Assembly: GCA_018292915.2 (NCBI GenBank)
Contig: JACVVK020000018.1
Span: forward strand, 1,280,001-1,344,000
DNA length: 64,000 nt
Reading direction: 5' to 3'
From: Batillaria attramentaria
Taxonomy: Eukaryota; Mollusca; Gastropoda; Batillariidae
The notes below the pieces were generated by a model, which did no database searches, was not told where the DNA came from, and was given only the letters and a program-made list of their open reading frames with translations. Both the position numbers and the translations under genes were made by a program. This document shows, one piece after another, positions 11,437-24,300 of this stretch; the first letter of the stretch is position 1, and every line of letters begins with the position of its first letter.

Positions 11437-11468
11437 CGCGGTGTGTGTGCCACGGTGGGTGTGCCACG

Positions 11469-11537
<69 letters not shown>
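11290..11537. repeat. Composite (TG)n array with internal duplication
   Basis: About 250 bp of TG/CG alternation. A ~35-bp interruption containing GCCGCGGTGTGTGTGCCACG and GTGGGTGTGCCACGG occurs twice, about 111 bp apart, separated by TG and a (GC)n core. The array has therefore grown by block duplication as well as slippage. Confidence 0.95.
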
Positions 11538-11539
<2 letters not shown>

Positions 11540-11549
11540 CAAGCGAACG

Positions 11550-12235
11550 GAGTCAATGATAAAGATGTCATAATCATCACCGCGCGAACACACATCTGTC
11601 AACCCGGGGCTTAGATCCACTGTTCAGTTCACAGTGTTTGCTTGTCTTGTTTTGTTTTCCTCAGATGACACCCGTACGGTAAAACAGTGACGTCAATATA
11701 TATCGAGTACACACACTGACCTGCTTTGCTTTCCGCCTCGGCCTTCTGCCACCGACCATGGCTACAAGCAAGCCAAAACAAAACGAAACACAATAGTCAT
11801 GCATTCTTCGTTGACGCAAGAGACGGACGCACGCACACACACTGAGGCTTCTTATATAGGTCGTTAGCCGCTCACATCTCATTGTCATTGCTACCTGCAC
11901 CGTTATCAAAGACAGTAGATCCACCACGCTACGCTATCGTAGGTAGAGGGTGGGTGACGGAGGTGGAGGGGGGAGGGGTTAGTCTATTGTTTGGCGCAAG
12001 CTGTGGGAATCTAACCCTGCCGATGGCATGTGTTATCGATCTTAGCTGTTTACGTATGTTGGAGGCGATAATCGGCCACCAGCGTCAGCGCGTTATTATC
12101 TCCCTTTTTCACGTTGGCGGCGTTTACAACACATGATGGACATAGTACATTGCGTCACCGACTGTTATTGGCCTCTATACGTATGACGTGCGTACAATTA
12201 CTACAGCGTGTGGATCATCGAATGCGCTGAATCTG
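11550..12235. other. Intergenic, no gene seen
   Basis: Unique DNA. One perfect CRE palindrome TGACGTCA lies at 11,688-11,695. No recognisable gene. Confidence 0.35.
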
Positions 12236-12239
12236 TGCG

Positions 12240-12380
12240 TTAGAATCAGTCACTTGGGTCACAATGTTATATAGCATATGAGACCATTGTCGTGACTTTG
12301 GCCGGCGTATACGTTGTTGTATAATTATATCACGTACTGGAGCATACGACGCTATTTGGCTGCGGATTGATGTTATAATA
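12240..12380. repeat. Dispersed repeat B, copy 2
   Basis: Collinear with 1204-1480: ATCAGTCACTTGGG, GAGACCATTGTCGTGACT, GGCTGCGGATTGA. It lacks the 28-bp minisatellite and carries GTTGTTGTATAATTATA instead. Confidence 0.7.
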
Positions 12381-12400
12381 GCATCTGAGAGTGCTGGATC

Positions 12401-12449
12401 CGGGGGGGGGGGGGGGGGGGTTTGGTACTACAGCACCCCCCCCCCCCGG
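12401..12449. repeat. G-run/C-run inverted repeat
   Basis: A run of about 20 G is followed after ~16 bases by a run of about 14 C. It could form a GC-only hairpin or a G-quadruplex/i-motif pair. It separates repeat B copies 2 and 3. Confidence 0.85.
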
Positions 12450-12635
12450 CAGTAACATCAACCTGTAAATAATTGTTTAATGTTGAGTTGTAACGCTTGT
12501 GTTTTAGTGCCGTATATAACAACAGTTAGAAACTCAAAAACGTCGGTTGTTGTATTTGGCCTTTTACAAGACCTGGGCAATAGGCAAAGAAAAAAAAATC
12601 AGCACCCCCTTCTGAAAGCTGATTGATCCGGCCCT

Positions 12636-12765
12636 GGAGACCATTGTGGTGACTCTGGCCGGCGTATTCGTTGTTGTATAATTATACCACGTACTCTAGC
12701 ATGCGGCGTTATTTGGTTGCGGATTGAGGACCAGCTAGACGGCGCTGATTGGTTGCAATTTCTAA
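12636..12765. repeat. Dispersed repeat B, copy 3
   Basis: GAGACCATTGTGGTGACTCT, GTTGTTGTATAATTATACCA and TTATTTGGTTGCGGATTGAG are close to copy 2 and to 1204-1480. Copy 3 preserves the right end (GACGGCGCTGATTGGTTG). Confidence 0.7.
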
Positions 12766-12769
12766 ACGC

Positions 12770-13390
12770 TTTGTCGAGTCCCGGTCTGTTCAGGAATGGA
12801 CCGCAGGCTCAAAGAAAGTCGTATTTCTCGCAATGACCAAACATCCTTCTATCTGGCAAACAACATAAGAGCTTCGAAAGCGGCAGTTTTTCATCTCAGC
12901 GGCGGCGTTACCAACATACAGGCTTTAACAGAACTTTCGTCATGGTGTAGGTACATACACACGTCCATGTGCGGTTCCAGTTCGTGAAATCGGATGTGAC
13001 TGAGGTAGGGACTATTAAAAGTGAACCGGCCTCACACTGGCTACTGACAAGCATCACATCAGTTCACGTTTGAAGGTGGTGGTAGAAGTGCTAAAGGTTT
13101 ACCTCTGCTTAGATGTGATCCTTTGTATGCCAAATATTCAAATCAAATTTAATTCTGTTCAGTTCAAAATAATTTTAATGTCTGATAAACATGAAAGAAT
13201 TGTCTCTGGGCTTGTAAAAATGGAACAATAAAAACGAAGATTCTTGAACGTCAGTTCAGGAAAATGTCATCTAAATACATACGTTATGAATACTATTGTA
13301 CTAAAACTTCGGGGGAACAAAATAAAAGTAACAAGGACGAAAAATAAGTTTCTTGTATCAGTCGCTCCCCGAATTCCGTCGTATTTATAC
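12770..13390. other. Intergenic, no gene seen
   Basis: Unique, moderately AT-rich DNA without recognisable features. Confidence 0.35.
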
Positions 13391-13396
13391 TCTGTG

Positions 13397-13415
13397 CGCG
13401 CGCGCGCGCGCGCGG

Positions 13416-13475
<60 letters not shown>

Positions 13476-13486
13476 GTGTGTGTGTG
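13397..13486. repeat. (GC)n(GT)n microsatellite
   Basis: (CG)n passing into (TG)n with one CG interruption. Confidence 0.96.
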
Positions 13487-14360
13487 GTTTCGTCAGTTCA
13501 AGTTTGGGACTGACAGAGTTTTCCTTTCTTGAAAAGATGATGTACCACTGATTCACCAGTGTATTTGTTTCTTTGGGGTTTTTTGTTTTTTTTAATTCAT
13601 CTTTTTGGTATATGATGACATGACGGGCAACATTACATACAATACATACATTACATGCCCTACATATGCACATTACATTACATACAGTAACCCAAGTTAC
13701 ATATATACTAAGTACACTACATACTTTGCGTGTATTGCATATTTTTCCTAGTCTACATGAATTACGTCTTCCATGTGCTTTGCGTGCATTACCTAGTTGT
13801 ATTGCACTTGTACATATCGCTTAGTCCGCATGTCTTCTTTGGTTTTTCTTGTTTTGGTGTTTTGTTTGTTTGCTTCTTTCTTTTCTTGGCCTGGGAGAGC
13901 GGGGGAAGGGGCGTGACTAATCTGAAAGTGGATCGAATGGAGTAACTGTAAAATCAAAAGCGCCACGTGAGCAGTAGGGCGCGAAGCGTTCGGCAATCCG
14001 TATCACTCGAGAATTATTTTGGTTCAACTTAGACCGTGTCTTTGAGGGTCATACAGCGTGAAGTAGCAGGGCATATACCTCCATGCCTCGGCAGGCCCCT
14101 AAGCACACTTGGGAAGCCCCTCATACCTTATGTCAACATGACGAGTATGCTTTATCAGCGTCCAGGCACTCCATAAACGCTCTATCCTATCAGATAACGT
14201 AGGCCCCGGGGGGTCGTCCAAGTTTGTATATGATGCATATTTCGTTTTTTTTTTTTTTCTTTTTAAATCAACATCGTTTTGGGTTTTTTTTTTTTAAATA
14301 TTTAGGTGTGTACCGCTGTGTGTGTGTGGGGGGGGGGGGGGGGGGGGGGGGGAGAGAGAG

Positions 14361-14527
14361 TATGGGTGTTTTAAGGGTTTAGCGTTCTCCTCCAAGTGGG
14401 TGATATCAAAGACGGGGCAACGAGAAAAAGGCCAGCACAAATATTTGGCTTGAGCCGGGAATCGAACTCGCAGCCTGAGCATTGAAAGTCCAACGCTCTA
14501 CCGCTCCGGCGACAGTAACGGCTCCCC
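14361..14527 (-). mobile_element. tRNA-derived SINE, diverged copy
   Basis: A minus-strand copy with the family body (GATATCAAAGACGGGGCAAC, CAGCACAAATATTTGG) and tRNA head. It is more diverged than the 423 and 7828 copies, with changes in the D-arm region. It lies between a poly-G/(GA) tract on the left and a (GA)n tract on the right, so it probably landed in a microsatellite and has no readable unique TSD. Confidence 0.85.
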
Positions 14528-14537
14528 CATGTGTGGA

Positions 14538-14573
<36 letters not shown>

Positions 14574-14635
14574 CAGTCGCTCTACCGTGACCTGTCGCTC
14601 AATGCCAGCTAACTCACCCAATTAGTCAGCCAGGC

Positions 14636-14636
14636 G

Positions 14637-14709
<73 letters not shown>

Positions 14710-14790
14710 GTCAGTCAGTCAGTCAGTCAGTCAGTCAGTCAGTCCTCCAGTCGGTTAATCAATTCATCAGTCGGTCAGTCAATCAGTTAA
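14636..14790. repeat. (AATC)n then (AGTC)n array
   Basis: About 18 AATC units pass into about 9 AGTC units, then decay into degenerate GGTTAATC/CAGTC words. A related array lies at 16,578-16,765. Confidence 0.95.
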
Positions 14791-14799
14791 TCACGAGCT

Positions 14800-16080
14800 C
14801 AAGTCATGCTACATACAGGATCAGTTATATCTATCTGTACACACGCTCCAGTGTGGTCAGATAATTCAGCAGGAGAGTACAGACTTAACTCTCACGACAC
14901 CCAGTGGACAACGCATACAATCAAATCAGAACACTATGACCAGAAGCTTGCATCTAGGTCAGTCAGGGCATGCCTAATTGCGTGCAGGCATGTCTGCATA
15001 TTCTATTTATAGTCTAAGTGTAGAAAGCTTCCCCGTCCCTCCCTGTTGCAGCTCGCATCTGATGCCTTTAACAAGAGGGTGGTTTTTAAATTTTCTTTTG
15101 CATTAACATTTAAAGTTTTCCCCAACAGTCAAATTTCGCTGTGCAGCAGGAATCAGATCTAGACCAGCACACCCAAAACCAACCATTTCCTCTGCGTACA
15201 CGAAAGGTGCCCTGGCTCACTTTTGCGCTTGGGTCATTTCTGCGTACGCGAAATATGCCCCCGGAAGTGTTTTCGGACGGTAGTAAACTCTATTTGTTAC
15301 ACCGGTGTGGAGCGAAGTAAACAGAGTAACGGCAAGTGACCTGGATTACGAAGGACTACTCAAGGAATTTCGATCGGAATTCTCGTTTATCGTAACCGAG
15401 ATGCCTGTCGAGTTTGCATATAGGAATTTGAAGGAAGGTCGAATAGCCGACTACTGGGAAACTGAGCAGAGAAACAGTTCATATGTATTTCTTGGTCATA
15501 ACTACTTGACTCACCTTGCGGAAAGGTTAGGGTCATATTGTGCTGGTAAAAGTTCCAGAAGCTAGTGTCTCGCTTGAGCATTTTGTTCAGTAACCTCTTT
15601 ACTAAAAACAACAGAGAGGCGCAGTAATGGTAGGTAAAAATTGCTGTTTATATCTAAATTTATATATCTAAATTTATGTATCAATATCAATTACCCCCTG
15701 CTTACGGTCAAGGTCACACTCAACCCAGAAAGGCTTTGGTCGTTCTATTTTTTTATCATTATTATTCATCTCTATTTTTTTTTCAATTTTTTTTTCATAT
15801 TATCATCATATATTATCATTATTTTATTTTATTTGTTTATTCATTTATTTTGATGCATCGCATTAGTTGACCCAGGGTGTGAGCACAGACTGGGCTCCAT
15901 CTTGAAGCTTGGAAACTTCCTTCCCGGTAAAATCAGTACCAGCATGATGAATATGTAATTCCGTCTTGCTCACATAAAACTCTAACCTTTCATAAAGCAC
16001 GTTTGAAAACCGCTGCCAGAGGCAAAATTATCGACGTAGCTTCGCACACAGATTATGGCCGCTGAAAAAAGTTAAATAAT
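14800..16080. other. Intergenic, no gene called
   Basis: A reading frame at 15,305-15,565 (+) encodes 86 residues with ordinary amino-acid composition. It shows no family I recognise and no splice context. A T-rich stretch lies at 15,750-15,850. I do not call a gene. Confidence 0.3.
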
Positions 16081-16576
16081 TTACGACCTCTCTCTCTCTC
16101 TCTCTCTCTTACTATAAAACGGAAATAAATGGAGGCACGGAGAATCGGTTAGGCCCAGTAACAATGCATCATTCCAATCGGCCCATAAAAATCAATCTAC
16201 TTTCCCCAGGCTGCGGTCCAGTGACAAGCATTTCGCATTATCTCCGACAATGCATCTTCATAAATGTTGAATGCTCTATCTTTGAAGGCTGCGTTTCCAA
16301 CTGGCCGTGCGACCGTCTCTTTGGAAGGTCGGAAAACCCTTCAAAGGAGGGAGGAGTGTGTTATGTTTGTTTGTTTACCTTTTTCAGTTTTTTTTGGTTT
16401 TTTTTGGGCAAAGATTTAATTTCTTGTGGTTTGGCACTTTGGAATAGGAGCTGTCATGCCATAATTATTCGTGTCCTCTTCTCTGTGAGCTGGAAGGTGA
16501 GCTATAGGGAGTTAGGGACGTCCGATGTCGGAGGTTTCAGTGGAAAGTCTAATTCCCCGGCCCGTTACTCACTCGC

Positions 16577-16577
<1 letters not shown>

Positions 16578-16609
<32 letters not shown>

Positions 16610-16765
16610 TTATTTATCAGCCAATTAGTGAGTCCACCCCACAGCCACTCACTCACTCCGGCATTCAATGAATCAATCGGTCAATCAATCAACAATCCAG
16701 CAGTGAGTCCCCATCGATCAGTCACGAAGTCAGTCACCGAGTCGGTCAATTCAAGTCGGCGAGTT
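16578..16765. repeat. (AATC)n array with degenerate tail
   Basis: (CAAT)n at 16,578-16,610, then ~150 bp of decayed CAATC/CAGTC/GAGTC words. The tract seems to be an ageing tetranucleotide array. Confidence 0.8.
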
Positions 16766-16769
16766 AATG

Positions 16770-17830
16770 TGACCTTGTCAGTCGAGTCACAAGAGGGAGG
16801 GGGGGGGGGGGATCATCAGTTAGTTAGAGACAAACGAATCCTATTTTTCTTGTCAGTGCGAAGGTCGGATCATCTCATTAGTAGTGCAGTCAGGTCGTGT
16901 CACCATGTCACCATACTATGACTCGGAAGACTTTTGCTCATCAGTATCAGTTCATCGATAATATTATAACGACTGAGGGAACTGACTAGGTGACAGCTCT
17001 CATGCTGTGTACTTATTTTATAATGGCAGTGTGGCTGGTCGTTTAATGTAGTGCACACGGATGAACTTATTTTAGTTGAACTGATCACATGGCCGGGGGA
17101 GTTCGTTCACGGCCGGTCAGTTTGCACTGAAAATCACAGTCAAGGCACACACAGCCGGCATCTCCTGCAGATCTCTTGACGAGGACACGTTAACTTTATT
17201 TTTGACAGACCGTAACTACTGACTCGGTGTCTACGTACAGTACAAACATTACAAACTGAGATGATATTGTAGTACAGCCTTTTACTGACAAAACTCCTGT
17301 TTTCAGTACTGATGTGACATTTCATTGTCGGTACACTGACACGATGATAATCAGTAATAATAACTTGAGCCGGAAGAGGGAGAAACTTTTATCAGCCGGT
17401 ACGGGGACTGTGTGATCCGTGACTCCGGTCCGTCTGAAGACTGGGTTAATACTAAGTGGTAGTTTAGCCTGCCCGCCCGGCGGCTACTACTGACATCATC
17501 AGTCATGTATAGTATATAGTATAGGCTGACAATCAGTGTACCGGCTGACTGATCAGTTGGAACCGCTCATGTTTTCGCGCCTCTTGTTTATCAGTAGTAA
17601 ATCTGCCTGTTGTCGCTTTTATTTTGCGGCATGTTCACGGCATTGCTGAAATCAGTTTGTTTTCCCCTGAACTTTCAGTTTGCCAGTGGCCGGCAGTAAA
17701 TTTCTTTTCCCGCACCTCAGGCTCGCACTGACTCAAGTCAGTTTCACCGACTTGAATTATGTGATGCCCCCAGCTGCATAACTTTGATAACGTAGTTCCC
17801 CGGCGCGTGGCAAGCTGAGTAAACACGTCT
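16770..17830. other. Region enriched in CAGT/ACTG words, no gene seen
   Basis: For about 1 kb downstream of the AATC/AGTC array, short words such as ATCAGT, GACTGA and AGTCAG are unusually frequent on both strands. The sequence is otherwise unique. It may be an old tetranucleotide array eroded by substitution. Confidence 0.3.
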
Positions 17831-18115
17831 AACTAGGATTTTATTGGAGAACGGCCGCTTGTTTTTACGATGCCGCCTTCTGTAGCGCGGTTCGCCCTAC
17901 TGCAGCGCTGATCGATCACAAAACTCGCGGCCAGCGCACAAGCCTCGGGGAGTCGTCTCCCCTCAACTCGAGGGCGCTGTGTCCAGTGCAGACGGTTTCT
18001 GCGGTGCTAATGGACGCATTCGCGCGATGCATTCGAACCAAAAATGTGATGCGGACGGCCTTTCACAGAGCCTAGTCTTTCCGTCCGTGAAAAAGAAATT
18101 CAACAGCTCGCCAGG
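17830..18115 (+). promoter_or_regulatory. Probable PDE2A promoter/5' UTR region
   Basis: A CpG-rich block immediately upstream of the PDE2A start codon, in contrast to the AT-richer introns. The start ATG is in a strong context (A at -3, G at +4). No TATA box is obvious. The segment 17,885-17,970 is duplicated in intron 2 (19,966-20,050). The transcription start cannot be fixed from sequence alone. Confidence 0.35.
17885..17970. repeat. Segment duplicated in PDE2A intron 2, upstream copy
   Basis: GGTTCGCCCTACTGCAG, ATCGATCACAAAACTC and CCAGCGCACAAGCCTC reappear in the same order at 19,966-20,050 with about 80% identity by eye. It lies within ~150-230 bp of the start codon. Confidence 0.8.
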
Positions 18116-18328
18116 ATGGTTATAGTTCTTGCCCACGCACTCGCTTCAGCGTTCTTATATTTGCGAGGTCGTTTGGGGTCCTCGTCTAACGGAGCGGAAA
18201 GTGATAGCCTTTCACAGAACTACGATATTTCGGATCCTTTCGAGTCTGAGTGTTGTGCCAGCTGGCAAAACGAAGAGCACAGACTAGTTTCGTCGAAGTG
18301 TGGGGTTCGATCAGGCATAACATCGCAG
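18116..18328 (+). CDS. PDE2A: PDE2A exon 1 (residues 1-71), membrane-type N-terminus
   Basis: Starts with ATG in AGGATGG context and encodes [18 protein letters not shown], a short hydrophobic segment ending in arginine. From memory, mammalian PDE2A2 begins MVLVLHHILIAVVQFLRR, the same pattern at the same position; that segment targets PDE2A2 to membranes. The rest is Ser/Cys-rich and low in similarity. The donor CAG|GTATCG at 18,329 gives phase 0 and leads into DALIPIL, matching the human ...LQDALLSL junction. Confidence 0.85.
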
Positions 18329-21300
18329 GTATCGTTTAAATCGTTCCGCAGAGCGTCGTTATGTCCGTTCCTGTCTCAAGTCCAATTCCTGTTCCTATTA
18401 CAAACTTTGGTTGTTTTCCTTGGATATGAGCAGGTTGTTTATAGCGTCACGCATGAGTTGCGCTACGTACAAAATGTCAAGGAGCCAGTCCTGCGCCGGC
18501 AGAGCACTTGTGATTTATGTGTTTTGTTGCAATATTAACTTTTTGTGAGGTTTTGCATCGGCCTCCGCGTGTTCAGTGTGACTCCCGTGTTAGTAAACGC
18601 TGTGGACGCAGTGTGTGCTGCAACTGTTCTTGGAGATCACTGAGGCTGCTAGCTTTCCTAGTCTTAAGACACTGTTTTGGCAGGGTACCTCTGCCACTAA
18701 GGTGGAATGTGCCTGTGTGAGTGCTTGCATCCTCTTTTCAGTGCATCGGCACAAGAAGGCAGTGAATGATATATATATATCACATTCAGCATAGTGTTCT
18801 GGTAGGAATTAGGCCTGGTCATGTGTGAGTGTGTGTACACACGAACTGACAGAGTCAGTTTCTGACTTTCTTCACACTTCATTCAGTGAAAATAAAATTG
18901 GTGTAATCTCTGTGTGTTGCAGGATGCACTCATACCAATCTTGGATGCAAACAACTTAACAGAATTGAGAAGTGCTGTCCAAAGTTCACTACGAAAATGT
19001 CTTCCAACAGTGGTGAGTATATATATTTTTTCTAATACCTTTTACATACATGACATGTACATGGTATGTATTTAATTACTAACTGAATACTAGCTGCAGT
19101 CTACTCTTTTGACACTGTATTATAATAAGACGCACCTTGATGGCCTCTTGACTTTATAGCTGTGACTACCAAATTAATTTTCAATTAACAGAAGGAATTA
19201 AAGGATTGACGAGTGGAATTCGAAAGGCCCCGAAGAGATGTCTACAGTCACGAAGAGGCAGACACATACATCCTAGATACATAAAAAATTTGCATGTGGG
19301 ACTGGTGACACACACAGACACGAAAACTCTGAGTGAAACATCCCAAATACGGAAGGCAGACTTTCCACATGCTGTCCAAGTAGAGGTTAATAATAATATA
19401 TGTATTAATAACTGTGTGCTGTGTAGGCGCTTTACCCAATTTCATGAACTGGCTGTAAGCACCATAAACTGAACCCAACACGCACGCTCACGTGAATCAC
19501 ATTCCCTCACACACCAGACATGAACACATTACAGTCACATGGTGCGAAGGGTCAGCTCAACAATTTCAGTTTCGGAATTTAGAATTGCTTAAATTTATTT
19601 TGAATTCTGTGGACAGAACATTTCCAAACCAGGTTACTGAGCAAACTTAAACACACAAAAAATTACAGATGAAAACTGCAGGAGTACTAGGACTAGGAGT
19701 AGGAAGGCCAAATTTTAATATACATACATGTATGTATACATGTACGTGTAAAGAAAAAAATGTGTACTTTATTTTACTAAGTAATATTATCCACACTTTT
19801 TTTTTTTTGGGGGGGGGGGGGGGAATCTTTCACATTCTCTTGCTAACACTGTCAGTGGCTATGATTTTCTCGACCAGTGATGTGATTGTGAAATGGACGT
19901 TTTCGTTTCAGTTCGTACTTTCATGAAAGACTCCTGTTTTAATCTGCATGCACTGTCTGAATAGTGTGGTTCGCCCTGCTGCAGAGCGTATCGATCACAA
20001 AACTCCATCCAGCGCACAAGCCTCAGGGAGTTGTCTTCCCTCAAACTCCCCTCAAACATATATATATATGCCTATAAAATAGGCTACAGAAATGAAAAGT
20101 GTTGACAGCTATGCCCTGTTATAACGTTTACATATATATCCAGTGCACTTTATTCGTTACATTAGCAGTTGACTAGGGGCTGCCAAGGCGGAAAAACAAA
20201 AATATTTGTTCAGTGGGGTCGCTCCAGGGCAGCACTGGCTGAATGTAACGAATGGCCTTGTCCTACAGTGTATTGTGTATGTGCATGGCACACCATTTAT
20301 TTTTGTTGTTGTATTATTACTGTCACTATTTCGGTACAGCTGACTCACAGTGGACATCAAATAAGACATTTTTCTGCATCTTTTACTCACACACACAAAA
20401 CCTAAAACAAAAAATACCAAACAAATAAAACAAAACAAAAAAACAAACTATGCCAAACAGTGACAGTATGTGCATAAAACCAGTGACAGCTTTTGCATTA
20501 ATTTTAATTCGGAGTTCTATCACCATAGCAGCGCTGTTTGTACATAAACACTAAAACAGCATCACACTTTACACACATGTACATGTAATGGTCGCAAGAC
20601 AAAGTTTTATTTTAAGTACTGCTCGAAAATTCTCTGTGAATTTGCTTTTCATCAGCCCCTGTTCCCATTAATCATGAATGTGTTCATGTCTGACCATTGA
20701 CATTGAGAACTATAGCCACCACCAGTAATTTGTGCAAACTGCGCAGCTAAAAGGGCTGTAGCAAAAAGCAAAAGCATGCAGACTTGGTTCATGCAGAGCT
20801 TTAAAAAGATAATATAATAGCCACAGGAAGAAAATTGAGACCAGTTTTTAAAAGGGATCATATATTTCAGTTTTTGCATGCTGAGATAATGTGAAAAGGT
20901 GATTGCGATGCCTGTAAATGTAATCATTACATGTTACATATAACAGGTCATGGGGTATTACTATTATATTATACAGTATGTATAGGTCTATCAACATATC
21001 AACTATTATGCCTACCATGCCATGACACGTAAATCAATCTGTTGCTGCACTGAATCAGCTGCATTCACCTCCAGAACCTTCATCACCTCATCAGAGTCTG
21101 GCTGTCATTGCTAGCTCACTGATGCTCAGTAATGAGTGGGCGCATGGCCATTGTGGTGAGATTATGGGGTTTTAGACTGCAGCTGAGGCAAACCCACATC
21201 AGGGGAAAACCGTTCAGTATGGATACTCAAACTAACAGATCAAATCTCTTGTAATATAGGGAGATGCTCTGACAGTATGAGTCTGAGTGTTATTGATTTT

Positions 21301-24300
21301 TTGGGGCAGCAGCAGGGTTGATTTTTTTTCTTCCCCAGCCATTGTGTTTAAGTTAACTATACCTTTGTGAGCATCCGATTTTTCCCCCTGGTATCTGAGC
21401 TTTTTTAGCCACTGTTTAAGACCAGAACTGTATAATTTTACGAAACCATTATTTTTGGTGTCAATATCAGTCTGTCATTAATGGTTTGGGGCAACAACAA
21501 CAACAACAAATTTTATGTGTGGGCTGTTACGTTGTAACCTTTATCACCTGTACGTGAAGGAAAATGATATAAAACTCCAGAGATCCAACAACTAATTTGG
21601 CTTCTTTGCCTGGCTTACCCCACTAGGGTCAGTTTTAAAGCTTGGAGCCTATGCGCTCACACCTATCTGTTGTATGATGCCAACTGTGGATTGTGTTCAA
21701 GTATACACGTATACATTTGATATCAATCGACAGCCAGATCCAATCCAGTTTTGAAAAGCACAATGAAATTTTTAGCTAGTTTATGCAGTCAGTTGTGTCA
21801 TCTGATTTCAGACTTCACCATTTTATGTTTAAATTGTAATGTAAGGCATTTTGATTCACCCTGGCGTATACTATCAGTTGTTTTGGATCTGGGTGTGTAT
21901 ACATGTGTGTGTGTGTGTCTGTGTGTGTTTAGTGCACATAGTCGATCTCTTTTGTGAGAGAAGCGCTACAGGAGAACCATTGTTACTATCATTATTATTA
22001 ATACTATTTTTGTTGCACTGCACACATTTTCAGCAGCCCAAATACATACAGCTGTAGGTCTGATCTACATTATGCATGCGGTTTGATGGCAGTGACAGAT
22101 TATCCAGGATTTCCTGGACTTTTCTATAAGGAGTACCTGCTGTTCTGTGGGCATAGCAGAAGGCCATTTCTGTGGATTACGTGCGCAGTGAATTGGTGGA
22201 GAAACATTAGGGAACAGCTCTGCGGGCGAGCACTAATAATGCACAAGTCACGCCGGAGATTGATCATGTTCGCTTCACTGGAGAACAAAATGGCTGGAAA
22301 CCCGCCAGTGCCGCACACCTATTGCCAGTGAATTTTATAGTGAACTTTTATGACTGGGAAACACAATGGGGAAAGTGGTCGCTGATGTTGGGCCATTGTC
22401 GTGGCTCAGCTGTGTGTGACGCTCCAGCGGTATGTACTATCGGTAGGGGGAGACCCATGCGTTTGATGCGTGAGGGTTGTGGAATTGAATAATTGCTACG
22501 CATAGCAGCGCACAGGTAGTTTTACTCTACAGGATCTATTTACAGTCACTGCACATCAAAATACAGTCAGGAAAAAACAGCTGTTGAATCCCGCTTTGCT
22601 TTGTTCTTTCCCAGGCCGATCTGATATTACTGTGAAAACATCTTTTACTACTATGGAGCATTCATCTGTGTGTGTGTGTGTGTGTGTGGTTTTGGTCAGA
22701 TGATTGATTAATTAAACAGTACTGAATTTAGGGAACCTTCATTGGTTCTGTGTTGTATAATAAGCATAGTTGTTTTTTTTTCCCCTCCTTCTTCACCAAG
22801 TCTTTTCAGTGATCAGTATAAGTTTGTTTTTTTTTTAAAGTGCATAATGATGAATGTTGTGTGTGTTGCAGGAACGTACAGAAGTGTTTTTAAAGAATCC
22901 AACAACACACCAGCTAGAAACAGACAGAAATACTCTACCGCTATGTGGAATGATAAGGTAATCTTAAGATACTGAACTTGTAATTTATAAAACATAAATT
23001 TGTTTGGGCACTTCCACTGCAGGGCACTGTGACTGACCTTTCCGAACATAATCTCTGCCAGTGGTGTGAATTGTCATTGTCATTTGTCAACAGATTGTCT
23101 TTTGTTTTGTTTTGTTTTTCTTTAGCAGCATCAGTCAGCAGGTGCCTAATGCCTGGCTTTGAAGGAGGAAAAGTTTGGGGATGGGAGTGAGTGAGTGAGC
23201 AAGTTTTTAGGGCCTAAAGTTGCGCAAGCCACAAAGACTAATTCACGGCTGAGTGTGTGAATGAATTGCCCACATGTGTTACAAGAACTCTACCACATGT
23301 TTGTATAAAATACATATCATGTATTAGTATATTGTCTGGGTTATATTCAGTTTGAGGTCACATCATGAGCACTGTCTGTTTTACAGGGATGCATTCCACG
23401 AACAAACAAGGCAGCTATGTTCAATACCACACGACCCCGATCCTGCTTTAGATCTCCTAGGTCTCCAGTCAACAGATACTCACAAAAGTAAGACAAGCTT
23501 GTTTTCGTTTTACTCCTGTATGTTTGAGCTAGAAGTAGATTACACTTTAAGTCTATTCTTACCAAATAAGTTGTGCTAGAACCTATTCCACTGCATAAGT
23601 AAGCAAAGTGTGCAACTGGAAGCTGAATAAATGTGTAGTCTTTGCACATGAGCGCAGAAACACAAAAAAGCAAGTTTGGTTACGGTGACGTCTCATTCTG
23701 CCACTCAAGCAAAAATAATGGAAAGAAAAGATGCAGTGAGAAGAACACCAGAAGAATAGGGAATCCCCATGTTTCTTTAATTCTTACACAGTGTGTTAAA
23801 ACTGCAGAGCTAGATGAAAGTCAGCAAGAACAGACAATCCTAATTGGTATCGTAATTACTGCAGCTCAGCAAATAATATTGCAAGTTGTGAAACCAACTG
23901 TAAACACTGAAGTTTCAGCTTTAGTTTTTTACAGTGGGTTTCACAACTTGCGTGAAGTTTCCGTTTCAATCATTGCAGCATTTTTTTTTGCCAGCCGTTT
24001 TTGAAGCAATTTTCTCTGGTCGTAATGTGTGCATTTCAACTTGTTTTGATTTCCAAATTTCCATTTCCAGTTCTTCTTCTTCCTGTTGTGTCAAGACGAA
24101 GAGACTCCAACATAGGCATCATTGTGGTAAGTGTATGTACACGTCTTAGTGAGATTTGTATAAAACCCATAAATTTGGGGATTTTACTTTTCATTATTTT
24201 TACAATATCTTCTTCCATTGGAAGTGGTGAATGTGACAGGAATCTGAGATTTATTGTGCATGCATTTACAGACCTTTGTATGGTTTTGTCTCCTTATAGG

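Noticed and set aside
10371..11620. Val/Cys, Arg/Ala and His/Thr repeat frames
   Set aside because: Products of (TG)n, (TGCG)n and (CA)n tracts.
18329..18538. Continuation of the exon 1 reading frame to 18,538
   Set aside because: The donor at 18,329 joins exon 2 in phase and reproduces the PDE2A junction; the downstream part matches nothing I know.
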